Of a stretch of 26,443 nucleotides of DNA, positions 1-6,609 are shown in pieces. The notes under the pieces were generated by a model. It was given only the letters and a program-made list of their open reading frames with translations. It searched no databases and had not been told where the DNA came from. Within the stretch, counting starts at the first letter, position 1; each line of letters starts with the position of its first letter. A program made the translations under genes and the position numbers. The stretch is from CAZRIP01 sp964600165 (GTDB lineage Bacteria; Elusimicrobiota; Elusimicrobia; UBA1565; UBA9628): NCBI GenBank assembly GCA_964600165.1, contig CAZRIP010000045.1, forward strand, positions 1 to 26,443, read 5' to 3'.

Positions 1-1190
1 GCTAGGGCCAGCGCGGCGACGGTCGCGCAAAATAGAAATCCCGCGCGATAGCCCACGTGGTGAACCATCGTTCCGACGATCACTTGGCTCAAGGACGCGC
101 CGATTCCAACCGCCGTGGCGATCGCTCCCTGGGTCAGGTTGAATCGACCGGTGCCCCACGTAAGATCGGCGATCACCAGCACGGACAGGACTCCGAAAAT
201 CCCCGCGCCGACGCCGTCCAATATCTGGATCGCGACGAGCAACGGAGTGCTGGCTGTGAGCGTATAGAGAGCCGCCCGGATGGGAAGAACGGCGAAGGCG
301 ATGAGCAGCAGCGGCTTGCGTCCCCACGACTCGGCGAGACGACCCGCCCAGGACGCTATGAGAGTGATGGTGAATTGCGTCGTTATTACGCACGCCGACA
401 TGAACATCATCGAGCTTCGGCCTTTGCCCTTGGCGAGCATCTCTCCCAGAAGCGGGAGCATCGCCGCGTTCGCAAAGTGGAAAAGGACGGCGCAAACTAG
501 GAAGATTATCAACGGCTTGTCTTTAAAAAGTTCCCACACTTGAGCGGGCTTGCCGTCCTTCTTTCCAGGCTCGACCTCCGAGGCCAAGCCTCTGGCGGCA
601 TCATTGTCGATCTCATCGCTTCGGATGAGCATCAGTGAAAGCAGCGTCGGAACCGCCAGCGCGACGACGAAGAAGAAGGTGTCTCGATTGGATCCGAAAT
701 AGGCGATAAGCCCCATCGCCGCCGCCGCGACGACGTTGCCACCGGAGTTGAACGTCTGGTTTCGCCCCTGGCGTCGGTCTAAAAGCTTGCGCCCGACGAT
801 TCCCAATGAGATGGCGGCGATCGCCGGGACGAAAATACTGTTGGCAACTCCGATTAATACCTCGGCCGTTATGACGGGCCAATAGGAGGGGAACAATGCA
901 AGGGAGCAGGCGCCGATCGCCAAGGCGATGACGCCTCCCGCGATGAGCGCGCGCTTCGCCGGCAGCTTGTCGATGAGCGCTCCGGCCGGAGTCTGGGCGA
1001 GTAATCCCGCGATCCCCGATACGGTCAGCGCAAGACCGACGTCCTGCTCGTTCCATTTGTAAGCGGCAAGGTAGATGGCCAAGAACGGGCCGACGCCTGT
1101 TTGGACATCCGCAAGGAAGAAGTTGAGGCCGTCGAGACCGCGGAGAGATCTTGATGAGGGAGCCTTCGCTTCGTGGTGGCTATTCATCAT
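1..1190 (-). CDS. MFS transporter, C-terminus off the left edge
   Basis: The minus strand is open from ATG 1190 to base 1, giving about 396 residues with no stop, so the gene continues outside the window. The translation is strongly hydrophobic with the rhythm of a 12-helix major facilitator. A motif-A-like loop (AGALIDKLPAKRALIAG) follows helix 2, there is a basic central loop near residues 205-225 (EVEPGKKDGKPAQ), and a second motif-A-like loop (GRLAESWGRK) lies in the second half. It should be an inner-membrane secondary transporter, probably an exporter of the drug/metabolite type, but the substrate cannot be read. A second ATG at 1187 is an alternative start. It lies 17 bases after the DUF486 gene on the same strand, so the two are probably co-transcribed. 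Confidence 0.85.
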   Translation of the reverse strand, partial: MMNSHHEAKAPSSRSLRGLDGLNFFLADVQTGVGPFLAIYLAAYKWNEQDVGLALTVSGIAGLLAQTPAGALIDKLPAKRALIAGGVIALAIGACSLALFPSYWPVITAEVLIGVANSIFVPAIAAISLGIVGRKLLDRRQGRNQTFNSGGNVVAAAAMGLIAYFGSNRDTFFFVVALAVPTLLSLMLIRSDEIDNDAARGLASEVEPGKKDGKPAQVWELFKDKPLIIFLVCAVLFHFANAAMLPLLGEMLAKGKGRSSMMFMSACVITTQFTITLIASWAGRLAESWGRKPLLLIAFAVLPIRAALYTLTASTPLLVAIQILDGVGAGIFGVLSVLVIADLTWGTGRFNLTQGAIATAVGIGASLSQVIVGTMVHHVGYRAGFLFCATVAALAL

Positions 1191-1207
1191 GCCAAGAGAG
1201 ACATGAG

Positions 1208-1534
1208 TTACTTCCTAAAAATGAGCGCGGCGCCGGCGGCGATCAGAGCGAAGCCGCCGAGCTGCTTGAAGCTGGGCGTCTCACCCAAATAGAACGTCGA
1301 GAATCCCACGAAGACCGACAGCGTGATGACTTCCTGGATCGTTTTGAGCTGGACCGCCGTGAATTGGCCGTAACCCCACCGGTTAGCCGGAACCTGAAAG
1401 CAGTACTCGAAGAAGGCGATTCCCCAGCTGGCCAGGATTGCCTCCCACAGCGGAGCCTGCCGGAACTTGAGATGGCCGTACCAGGCGGCCGTCATGAAGA
1501 TGTTCGAGGCGATCAACAGGAAAATGGTGATCAT
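1208..1534 (-). CDS. DMT-superfamily small membrane protein, DUF486 family
   Basis: This 108-residue protein has four predicted membrane segments (about residues 2-16, 28-45, 66-84 and 90-105). It contains the features I associate with DUF486 (PF04342): an N-terminal MTAAWYGHLK, a central FQVPANRWGY, and a C-terminal GFALIAAGAALIFRK. DUF486 proteins are small members of the drug/metabolite transporter superfamily with no established substrate. The ATG at 1534 is preceded by AGGAGG (1545-1550, 10 bases upstream), one of the few clear Shine-Dalgarno sites in the window. The MFS gene follows 17 bases downstream. Joint function of the pair in efflux is inference. Confidence 0.9.
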   Translation of the reverse strand: MITIFLLIASNIFMTAAWYGHLKFRQAPLWEAILASWGIAFFEYCFQVPANRWGYGQFTAVQLKTIQEVITLSVFVGFSTFYLGETPSFKQLGGFALIAAGAALIFRK

Positions 1535-1573
1535 TTACGGGCGCCCTCCTGAGCATGCATCGCTCGCAACGAT

Positions 1574-1603
1574 ATCCTATTCGTTCGGAGAAACCACATG
1601 CAA
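1574..1603 (-). promoter_or_regulatory. possible promoter for the DUF486-MFS unit
   Basis: On the minus strand TTGCAT (1598-1603) lies 18 bases before TAGGAT (1574-1579), about 40 bases upstream of the DUF486 start. The match is only moderate, so this is a weak call. The rest of the 1535-1769 gap shows no gene I can support. Confidence 0.3.
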
Positions 1604-1706
1604 CAGGCCGGCGAAGTCGTTATTTATTGACGATTAAGGGTCGCACACTGTGGATCAGCAACATTAATATGACGCAATTGGGACGTTCATCGGGCGATGG
1701 TCACCC

Positions 1707-1735
1707 TTGCGATTTTCACCCGCATCATATATACT
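1707..1735 (+). promoter_or_regulatory. sigma-70-type promoter of the toxin-antitoxin operon
   Basis: TTGCGA (1707-1712) and TATACT (1730-1735) are separated by exactly 17 bases. This is the best -35/-10 pair in the window. Transcription would begin near 1742, giving a leader of about 28 bases that carries the antitoxin Shine-Dalgarno site. TCACCC occurs twice around the -35 (1701-1706 and 1715-1720) and could be part of an operator bound by the antitoxin, but that is speculation. Confidence 0.6.
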
Positions 1736-1769
1736 TTTTTTAGATGCTAATTAAATGCGAGGTGCAGCC

Positions 1770-2060
1770 ATGCTGAATATTCGACAGGATATTCATTCGC
1801 TGACGGATTTTAAGCGCCACACCGTCGATTTCGTGAAACAGCTCAAAAAGGGCCATCGCCCCTTGGTGCTGACGGTGAACGGACGAGCTGAGGTCGTCGT
1901 CCAAGATCCCGAGTCCTACCAGCGACTCTTGGAGATGGCGGAAAATTTCGAGGCCATTTCCGCCGTTCAAGAAGGGATGGCGCAAGCCAAGCGCGGTGAG
2001 GGAACAACTCTGGAGAAGTTCGATAAGCGCATGCGAAAGAAGCATGGCCTATCGCGTTAA
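1770..2060 (+). CDS. Type II antitoxin, Phd/YefM family
   Basis: The product is 96 residues from ATG 1770. I prefer this to the in-frame ATG at 1755 because GAGGTG (1759-1764) sits 5 bases before it. The N-terminal half has the Phd/YefM pattern: residues leading to SLTDFKRHTVDFVKQL, then PLVLTVNGRAEVVVQDPESYQRLLE, which is the DNA-binding and dimerisation fold. The C-terminal part (about residues 55-96) is charged and should wrap around and neutralise the toxin. Members of this family also repress their own operon, which suits the strong promoter just upstream. It overlaps the toxin start by 17 bases, so the two are translationally linked. Confidence 0.9.
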   Translation: MLNIRQDIHSLTDFKRHTVDFVKQLKKGHRPLVLTVNGRAEVVVQDPESYQRLLEMAENFEAISAVQEGMAQAKRGEGTTLEKFDKRMRKKHGLSR

Positions 2061-2361
2061 GCTGACGCCGCGCGCGCAGAAAGACGTCGAGGAGCTTTAC
2101 CGCTGGGTCGCCCTCCGCGCGCCTCACCAGGGAGCCGTATGGTACAACGGTTTGATCGATGCCATTGGATCGCTGGCCGATCATCCGCAGCGATGCCCGA
2201 TCTCCCCGGAAGGAGTGGAACTCCGGGATGAAGTCAGGCAATTGCTTTACGGCAGGCGGCCCTATCGAATTCTATTTTGGATCAAGAGGAAAGAGGTTCA
2301 AGTTCTGCACGTTCGGCGAGGGGCGCGGAAACCGTGGAATCCCAAGGAGGAAATCGAATGA
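2044..2361 (+). CDS. Type II toxin, RelE/ParE superfamily
   Basis: This 105-residue protein starts at ATG 2044, inside the antitoxin's last codons. It begins MAYRVKLTPRAQKDVEELYRW and contains SLADHPQRCP, VRQLLYG, YRILFWI and the C-terminal VQVLHVRRGARKPW, the usual order of conserved blocks in ParE/RelE toxins. RelE-type members cleave mRNA on the ribosome and ParE-type members poison gyrase. The blocks look nearer to ParE-like toxins, but the target cannot be decided from this. An in-frame upstream ATG (1996) would add 16 residues unlike the family, so I reject it. The stop codon overlaps the start of a third small gene (ATGA at 2358-2361). Confidence 0.9.
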   Translation: MAYRVKLTPRAQKDVEELYRWVALRAPHQGAVWYNGLIDAIGSLADHPQRCPISPEGVELRDEVRQLLYGRRPYRILFWIKRKEVQVLHVRRGARKPWNPKEEIE

Positions 2362-2519
2362 CGCGTCGCGCGAAACGCCCTGAGAGCGGTCTCGATAAGT
2401 TTCTGCACGAAAGCATGTCCGAGGACAAGAAGTTCCGCGCCCTATTTCTCGCGGAGGCGAATAAGCTGCCGCAAGCCTCGCGGGCGCGCGTTCTCCGGAA
2501 TCTTCGAAAGAATCCGTGA
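2358..2519 (+). CDS. small basic protein coupled to the toxin gene, unknown function
   Basis: This 53-residue ORF starts at ATG 2358, overlapping the toxin stop by four bases, with a strong AAGGAGG (2344-2350) seven bases upstream. The coupling and ribosome-binding site make it a credible gene rather than chance. The protein is very basic and looks helical: GLDKFLHESMSEDKKF in the middle, and a C-terminal tail rich in Arg/Lys (SRARVLRNLRKNP). I do not recognise a family. The segment with alternating acidic and basic residues followed by hydrophobics is loosely like the N-terminal part of some antitoxins, but that is weak. It could be a third toxin-antitoxin component, a DNA-binding cofactor, or a remnant. 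Confidence 0.65.
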   Translation: MTRRAKRPESGLDKFLHESMSEDKKFRALFLAEANKLPQASRARVLRNLRKNP

Positions 2520-2537
2520 CCCTGTAGTAAAGTATCA

Positions 2538-2557
2538 GGCGCTTGGCGCAGGGCGCC
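2538..2557 (+). terminator. weak GC-rich hairpin after the toxin-antitoxin operon
   Basis: GGCGC (2538-2542) can pair with GCGCC (2553-2557), but no T-run follows, so termination here is uncertain. The rest of 2520-2593 is AT-rich and must contain the tRNA promoter; TATAGA at 2575-2580 is a possible -10. Confidence 0.2.
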
Positions 2558-2593
2558 GAAAATCGTAAATTGTGTATAGAAATAATAGATTTC

Positions 2594-2665
2594 GTCCCCG
2601 TAGCTCAATGGATAGAGCACGTGCCTTCTAAGCATGCGATACAGGTTCGATTCCTGTCGGGGACA
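2594..2665 (+). tRNA. tRNA-Arg (anticodon UCU)
   Basis: A full cloverleaf can be drawn. The acceptor stem GTCCCCG (2594-2600) pairs perfectly with CGGGGAC (2658-2664). The D stem is GCTC/GAGC (2603-2606 with 2615-2618). The anticodon stem is CGTGC/GCATG with one G-U pair, the loop is CTTCTAA and the anticodon TCT is at 2627-2629. The variable loop has 4 bases, and the T arm is ACAGG/CCTGT around TTCGATT. The discriminator base is A2665. CCA is not encoded, so it must be added by nucleotidyltransferase. It reads AGA codons, which are rare in GC-rich genes. Confidence 0.95.
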
Positions 2666-2679
2666 ATCGATCTCGCGGC

Positions 2680-2871
2680 TCAGAAGATCAGGAAGCTGAC
2701 GATGATCAGCGCCGCGCCGATGACCATGGAGCCGGCCTCGCCGTTCTGCTTTCCGCGCGCCAAGTAGTAGACGCCGAGCAGCGCCAAGATCGAGCAGCCG
2801 ACGACCTTGAACGGAAAGCTCGCCGTGGGGTTGAAAGACAAGCTGGGCGGCGCGGGCGACGGAGGATTCAT
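2680..2871 (-). CDS. small two-helix membrane protein, unknown
   Basis: The 63-residue product starts at ATG 2871, which overlaps the stop of the upstream HEAT-like gene (ATGA, 2871-2868). A longer reading from 2949 lies inside that gene and is unlikely. The N-terminus is Pro/Ser-rich (MNPPSPAPPSLSFNPTASF). Two hydrophobic segments follow (about residues 24-40 and 48-63) with a short polar loop (ARGKQNGEAG), giving a likely inner-membrane hairpin. I do not recognise the family. Its coupling to an exported protein suggests a joint role at the inner membrane or periplasm. It ends 14 bases from the tRNA gene, which it faces tail to tail. Confidence 0.6.
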   Translation of the reverse strand: MNPPSPAPPSLSFNPTASFPFKVVGCSILALLGVYYLARGKQNGEAGSMVIGAALIIVSFLIF

Positions 2872-3953
2872 TTCGGCCGCGCGGCCGGTTCCGCGGGCAT
2901 CGTCGCCGTCGCCGATGACGCCGCGACGCCGTCCACCCACTTCTGCCACGAGTCGTAGTCATGGCGATCGTAGGATTGCTGGGATAACACTCCTAGGAGC
3001 GTGAACGCGAGATCGTGGTTGCTCGGCTGCGAGAGCTTGAGCAGCGGCACGAGGTAAGGCGCCGCGCGTGAGATCACGTAAGGACGATAAGCGACGTTGT
3101 CGACGAGGCCGACCAGCACGCCCATCGCCTTCGATCGATCCGAGACCGTGGGATAGTCGAGCGCCGCGATGATGTCGCGCGCGTCGAGAAAGATCTCCTT
3201 GTGATAGATCGCGAGGTCCGAGAGGATTTGGAGCGCGGCGGATCGCACCTCGACGGACGGATCGTGGAGGCCGGACAGCGCGAGCGCCGCCACCTCGGCT
3301 CCGTCCGGAAGATAGGAAAGCACGGACAGCGCCGCCGAACGGCTTTGCGGCGAGGCGTCCTCGTCGAGGACTTTCTTGAGATCGGACTTGAGCGCCGGCG
3401 CTTCGCCGCTGAATCGCTTCTCGAGCGCCTCCAGCTCCGGCGTGGAGGAGCCCCAAGTGCAGTAGAAGCCCGGGCAAGCGGGGCGGTCGGTCGAGATCGA
3501 GCCTTTATCTAGCTGGGATTGGCCGAGGTCCGAATACTGGCGCCACGCCTCCAAGATCCCCGAGGGATCGCCCGCGTAGCCCGACGGCGCCTCGCGAAAC
3601 GGCATGCGGGTCCGCGCGTCAGCATTGTCGACGACGTCGAAGGTCACGTACGCCGTGCGCTCGGCCGACGTGACGTACTCGCTGTAGGCCATCGAGACGA
3701 ACGCGAGCTTGCCCAGCGAGCGGATCTGGTTCTCGATCTCCGTTTTCGTCCGTTCGGCCGCCTTCATGGCGGCGCGGCGGCCGTCGTTGCGCTGGCGCAG
3801 GTAGGAATCGAGGAGCCGGTCGCTCTTCCTGCGGATGTCTTCGAGAGTGACGACCGAGGATCGATAAACGTCGATGCCCTTCAGGGTCGCCGTCGATTGA
3901 GCGCAGACAGGCGAAGCCATCGCCCAAAGCGCGGCCGCGAGCGCCGTCGTCAT
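2868..3953 (-). CDS. exported HEAT-repeat-like protein
   Basis: The product is 361 residues from ATG 3953. The N-terminus (ALAAALWAMASPVCAQS) looks like a Sec signal peptide with a cleavage site near CAQS. The n-region carries no positive charge, so a TTG start at 3971 is an alternative. Residues about 20-160 are charged, partly coiled-coil and unassigned. Residues about 195-345 contain helical repeats of HEAT/armadillo type (SRSAALSVLSYLPDGAEVAALAL; VEVRSAALQILSDLA; DRSKAMGVLVGLV), a fold for protein-protein contacts. It has a lone CPGFYC motif near residue 180. It probably acts as a periplasmic scaffold. Partners are unknown apart from the coupled membrane protein downstream. A -10-like TATCAT lies 8 bases before the ATG. 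Confidence 0.75.
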   Translation of the reverse strand: MTTALAAALWAMASPVCAQSTATLKGIDVYRSSVVTLEDIRRKSDRLLDSYLRQRNDGRRAAMKAAERTKTEIENQIRSLGKLAFVSMAYSEYVTSAERTAYVTFDVVDNADARTRMPFREAPSGYAGDPSGILEAWRQYSDLGQSQLDKGSISTDRPACPGFYCTWGSSTPELEALEKRFSGEAPALKSDLKKVLDEDASPQSRSAALSVLSYLPDGAEVAALALSGLHDPSVEVRSAALQILSDLAIYHKEIFLDARDIIAALDYPTVSDRSKAMGVLVGLVDNVAYRPYVISRAAPYLVPLLKLSQPSNHDLAFTLLGVLSQQSYDRHDYDSWQKWVDGVAASSATATMPAEPAARPK

Positions 3954-3961
3954 CGCGGCAA

Positions 3962-3967
3962 ATGATA
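3962..3967 (-). promoter_or_regulatory. -10 element directly upstream of the HEAT-like gene
   Basis: TATCAT on the minus strand ends 8 bases before ATG 3953, with no Shine-Dalgarno sequence between. Transcription would start at or next to the start codon, giving a leaderless mRNA. No good -35 is visible. Confidence 0.4.
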
Positions 3968-3980
3968 ACAAATAATTTGC

Positions 3981-3986
3981 TATACG
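3981..3986 (+). promoter_or_regulatory. possible -10 element of the dipeptide epimerase gene
   Basis: TATACG lies 6 bases before ATG 3993. Its last base departs from the usual T, so it is the weakest of the set. The whole divergent spacer between 3953 and 3993 is only 39 bases and AT-rich. Confidence 0.3.
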
Positions 3987-3992
3987 AAAGCC

Positions 3993-5087
3993 ATGCCGGC
4001 CGCCGCGATACGCTCTTTCTCCGTCGACGTCTTCGAGGCGCCGCTCAAGAGGCCGTTCGTGACCGCGCTCGGGCGCAAGACGACGTCGGTGAACATCGGG
4101 CTGACGCTGCGCCTTTCCGGGGGGGCGTCGGGATACGGCGAGGCTTCCTCGTCCCTGGCGCTCGCGCATCTGCGCCCGCGGCGGTTGGCGGGGGCCGTCG
4201 AGAGCCTCGCGCGCGAGTCCATCGGCGCCGACACCGCCGATTGGGGGGCGCTCGCCGCGCGCGCCTGGCGCCGCTATCCCGAGGTCCGGCCGGCGGTGGC
4301 CGCGTTCGAGAGCGCCGTCGTCTCCGCGCTTTGCGCCTCGCGCGGGCTCTCGTTGAGCGATTTCTTCGGCGGCAAGCTCGCGCGGCTTTCGACCGACGCC
4401 ACGCTCTCGGCCGTCGGCCCGGAGGAGACCTTCGCCCACGCGCGCGAGGCCGCGCGCGACGGCTTCAAGACGCTCAAGGTCAAGGTCGGCGGCGCTTTCG
4501 CCGACGATCGCGCGCGCGTGGCCGCGGCGCGCCGGGCGGCGCCGAAGGCGCGCCTGCTTCTCGACGGCAATCAAGGGCTTTCGCCCGCAGGGGCGCTCAA
4601 GCTCGTCGAGGCCTGCCTGAAGGAGGGGCCGATCGAATTGCTCGAGCAGCCGGTGCGCAAGGAAGATATCAAAGGCCTGGCGTTCGTCGCCAAGCGCTGC
4701 CCCGTCCCGGTCGCCGCGGACGAGGCCTGCGCGACCCCCGCGGACGCCGCGCGGCTGGCGACGGAGCGCGCGGCCACCGCCATCAACGTCAAAGTGGCGA
4801 AGTCGGGCCTGGGGCGCGCGCTCGAGATCGCCGCCTTGGCGCGGGCCGCCGGCTTGCCGCTGATGATCGGCTGCATGACGGAAACGGCGCGCGGCTTGGA
4901 GAGCTCGGTCGGGCTCGCCATGGGGACCGGCTTCTTTCGCTGGGTGGACCTCGACAGCGACTATCTGCTCGCGGGGGGGGGGCGCAACAAGTCGGACGTG
5001 TTCCGGCGCCGCGGGCCTACGCTAGAAGCACTTTCCCGCGCGGGATCTGGAACGAAGCGCCGTCGAGCGCGTGCACGCGCTCGCTGA
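3993..5087 (+). CDS. L-Ala-D/L-Glu-type dipeptide epimerase (enolase superfamily)
   Basis: The 364-residue product has the capping domain (about 1-125) and the barrel of muconate-lactonising-type enolases. Catalytic Lys lies in LKVKVG (K162/K164). Mg ligands are D191 (LLDGNQG), E219 (LLEQPV) and D243 (AADEA), and the second catalytic Lys is K267 (INVKVAKSG). The DLD motif at 319-321 matches the Asp-x-Asp that binds the dipeptide amino group in Ala-Glu epimerases. Members epimerise peptides such as L-Ala-D-Glu in murein recycling; the exact dipeptide is not certain. A run of ten G (4973-4982) lies near the 3' end. The Arg-rich tail after about residue 345 overlaps the opposing metallophosphoesterase gene by 71 bases, so the true C-terminus is doubtful. 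Confidence 0.88.
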   Translation: MPAAAIRSFSVDVFEAPLKRPFVTALGRKTTSVNIGLTLRLSGGASGYGEASSSLALAHLRPRRLAGAVESLARESIGADTADWGALAARAWRRYPEVRPAVAAFESAVVSALCASRGLSLSDFFGGKLARLSTDATLSAVGPEETFAHAREAARDGFKTLKVKVGGAFADDRARVAAARRAAPKARLLLDGNQGLSPAGALKLVEACLKEGPIELLEQPVRKEDIKGLAFVAKRCPVPVAADEACATPADAARLATERAATAINVKVAKSGLGRALEIAALARAAGLPLMIGCMTETARGLESSVGLAMGTGFFRWVDLDSDYLLAGGGRNKSDVFRRRGPTLEALSRAGSGTKRRRARARAR

Positions 5088-5910
5088 TCCCGCGAGGCTC
5101 GATCGTCACCGTCAGGTAGTGGTGGAATTTATCGCTCGAGCCGCACGGGAATAGCGGCGAGCCGCCGCCGCCGGTGAGGACGTAGCGCACGCCCTTGAAG
5201 TCCTGCACGCCGAAGCAATGGACGTGCCCCATATAGACGCGCTCGACGCCCAGGCGCGACATCAGGTCTGTAAATTCGGAGGCCCCCGCTTGGAAACCGC
5301 CCATGTGGTGGGCGGCCGCGCCGCCCCAAAGCCGCAGCAAGACCGGCGGCATGTGCGTGAAGACGATCTTGCGCAGCGGAGTCCGGGCGACGAGCCGCAG
5401 CCAGCGCAGCTGCGCTTGCGTCACGCGTTGACGGCTCGAGTCGAGCACGATGAAGCGCGCCCCGCCGTAGTCGAAATGGTAGTTGCTCCGGCCGAAAAGG
5501 GAGCGATACATCGTGGAGTCGGGGCTGCCGTGAGGGTGCGCGCGGTCGTGGTTGCCGATCACGGTCAAATAGGGCTTGCGCACGCCGACGGAGTTGAGCT
5601 CGTCGAAGAACCGCATGTAATTGTGAGGCACGCCGCGGCTGACCATGTCTCCGAGCTGGATGCTGAAATCGATGGACTGCTCTTGGATCGCGGCCAGTTG
5701 GCTGCGAAAGACGCCAGGCCGATTGAACAACGTCCTCCACACCCAAAACCGGCCGGGTTCGGCGTCGCCGAGCACGGCGAACTGGAACGTCTCGTGGGCC
5801 TGCCGCGGCCGCTGCGTCAGCCGCGAGAGCTGCGCCGCGCCGTGCCATGGAGCGGCGACGCGCTTGAGGACTTCGTGGTGGTTCACGCCGACGTCGTTAT
5901 GACGGAACAT
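5017..5910 (-). CDS. calcineurin-like metallophosphoesterase
   Basis: This 297-residue protein has the five metallophosphoesterase blocks in order. They are FAVLGDAE (D49, with E51 where many members have His), QLGDMV (D88), GNHD (N120, H121), FTHMPP (H186) and MGHVH (H229, H231). These hold a two-metal site for phosphoester hydrolysis. No signal peptide is seen, so it is probably cytoplasmic. The substrate is unknown. The first 40 residues are poorly conserved in appearance, and a GTG at 5886 is an alternative start. It follows the HNH gene on the same strand by 49 bases, a gap that includes a TTATAT box close to the ATG, so it may be in an operon or have its own promoter. Its 3' end overlaps the epimerase gene. 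Confidence 0.85.
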   Translation of the reverse strand: MFRHNDVGVNHHEVLKRVAAPWHGAAQLSRLTQRPRQAHETFQFAVLGDAEPGRFWVWRTLFNRPGVFRSQLAAIQEQSIDFSIQLGDMVSRGVPHNYMRFFDELNSVGVRKPYLTVIGNHDRAHPHGSPDSTMYRSLFGRSNYHFDYGGARFIVLDSSRQRVTQAQLRWLRLVARTPLRKIVFTHMPPVLLRLWGGAAAHHMGGFQAGASEFTDLMSRLGVERVYMGHVHCFGVQDFKGVRYVLTGGGGSPLFPCGSSDKFHHYLTVTIEPRGISERVHALDGASFQIPRGKVLLA

Positions 5911-5959
5911 CTATATAAGGATGACCCCGGAACGTCGATTTGTCAAGCGGGCGGAAACG

Positions 5960-6562
5960 CTAATCTTCGAGCTGGCTATCCCAATAGATGTTGTCGATGA
6001 AGCGCTGCCAAGAGCGCTTCATCCGCACCGGAGAGCGCGCCACGAGGGTCACGCCCGCGCGCAGCTTCGGCCGCGAGACGGGGATGATCATCTTCATGCG
6101 CGCTTCCGCGGGCAGCCGGTCGCCTTTCTTCAAGTTGCAGGGGATGCAGGACGTCACGATGTTCGTCCAGTCCGTGCCGCCTCCGCGCGAGCGCGGGATG
6201 ACGTGGTCGAGGTTGAGATCGCTCGACGGGAAATGATGACCGCAGTAGCAGCAGCGGTTGCCGTAGTGGTGGTAGATGTTGCGGCGCGTGAAAGGGACTT
6301 CCTGCCGCGGCACCTTGTCGAAAAACTTGAGCGCGATGACGTCCGGGATGGCCAGCTTGAGGTTCGGCGTGTGGACGAAGCCCGCCGGATGCGCCGTCAT
6401 CGACTGAGAGAGGTTGACCCAATCCTTGAAGTCGTGGACGCGGTACTCCTCGTCGACGACGGAGGCGCGGTCCAAATAGAGCAGCGTGAGCGCGCGCTCC
6501 CAGGTCGTGACCTGGATCGCATACAGATTTCGATTAAGGATCAGCACGTGCGACATCGTCAT
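5960..6562 (-). CDS. HNH endonuclease
   Basis: The product has 200 residues from ATG 6562 or 198 from ATG 6556. The HNH module fills residues about 95-150: C104-x-x-C107, LDH (D119, H120), N134 and C139-x-x-C142-N143. It has both zinc knuckles and the His-Asn metal site intact, so it should be an active nuclease. The N-terminal part (SHVLILNRNLYAIQVTTWERAL, shown here as 22 residues in two pieces: SHVLILNRNLY, then AIQVTTWERAL) matches the long HNH family common in bacterial genomes outside restriction loci. No methylase or specificity subunit lies nearby, so a restriction role is not supported. A TATACT box lies 7 bases before ATG 6556, which supports the shorter start. Confidence 0.88.
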   Translation of the reverse strand: MTMSHVLILNRNLYAIQVTTWERALTLLYLDRASVVDEEYRVHDFKDWVNLSQSMTAHPAGFVHTPNLKLAIPDVIALKFFDKVPRQEVPFTRRNIYHHYGNRCCYCGHHFPSSDLNLDHVIPRSRGGGTDWTNIVTSCIPCNLKKGDRLPAEARMKMIIPVSRPKLRAGVTLVARSPVRMKRSWQRFIDNIYWDSQLED

Positions 6563-6563
6563 C

Positions 6564-6569
6564 AGTATA
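6564..6569 (-). promoter_or_regulatory. -10 element at the HNH gene start
   Basis: TATACT on the minus strand is one base from ATG 6562 and 7 bases from the in-frame ATG 6556. A start of transcription near +7 would favour a leaderless mRNA beginning at 6556. No clear -35 or Shine-Dalgarno sequence is present. Confidence 0.45.
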
Positions 6570-6609
6570 ACAGCACGAATCGGGAAAAGCTAGGGGAGGA
6601 AATAAGAAT

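Noticed and set aside
2594..2665. tRNA-Arg as an integration site for a mobile island
   Set aside because: No integrase and no repeat of the tRNA 3' end is visible in the window, and the lower-GC DNA lies on the 5' side of the tRNA.
5960..6562. HNH gene as part of a restriction system
   Set aside because: No methyltransferase, specificity or helicase gene lies nearby, and this HNH type is common as a stand-alone gene.
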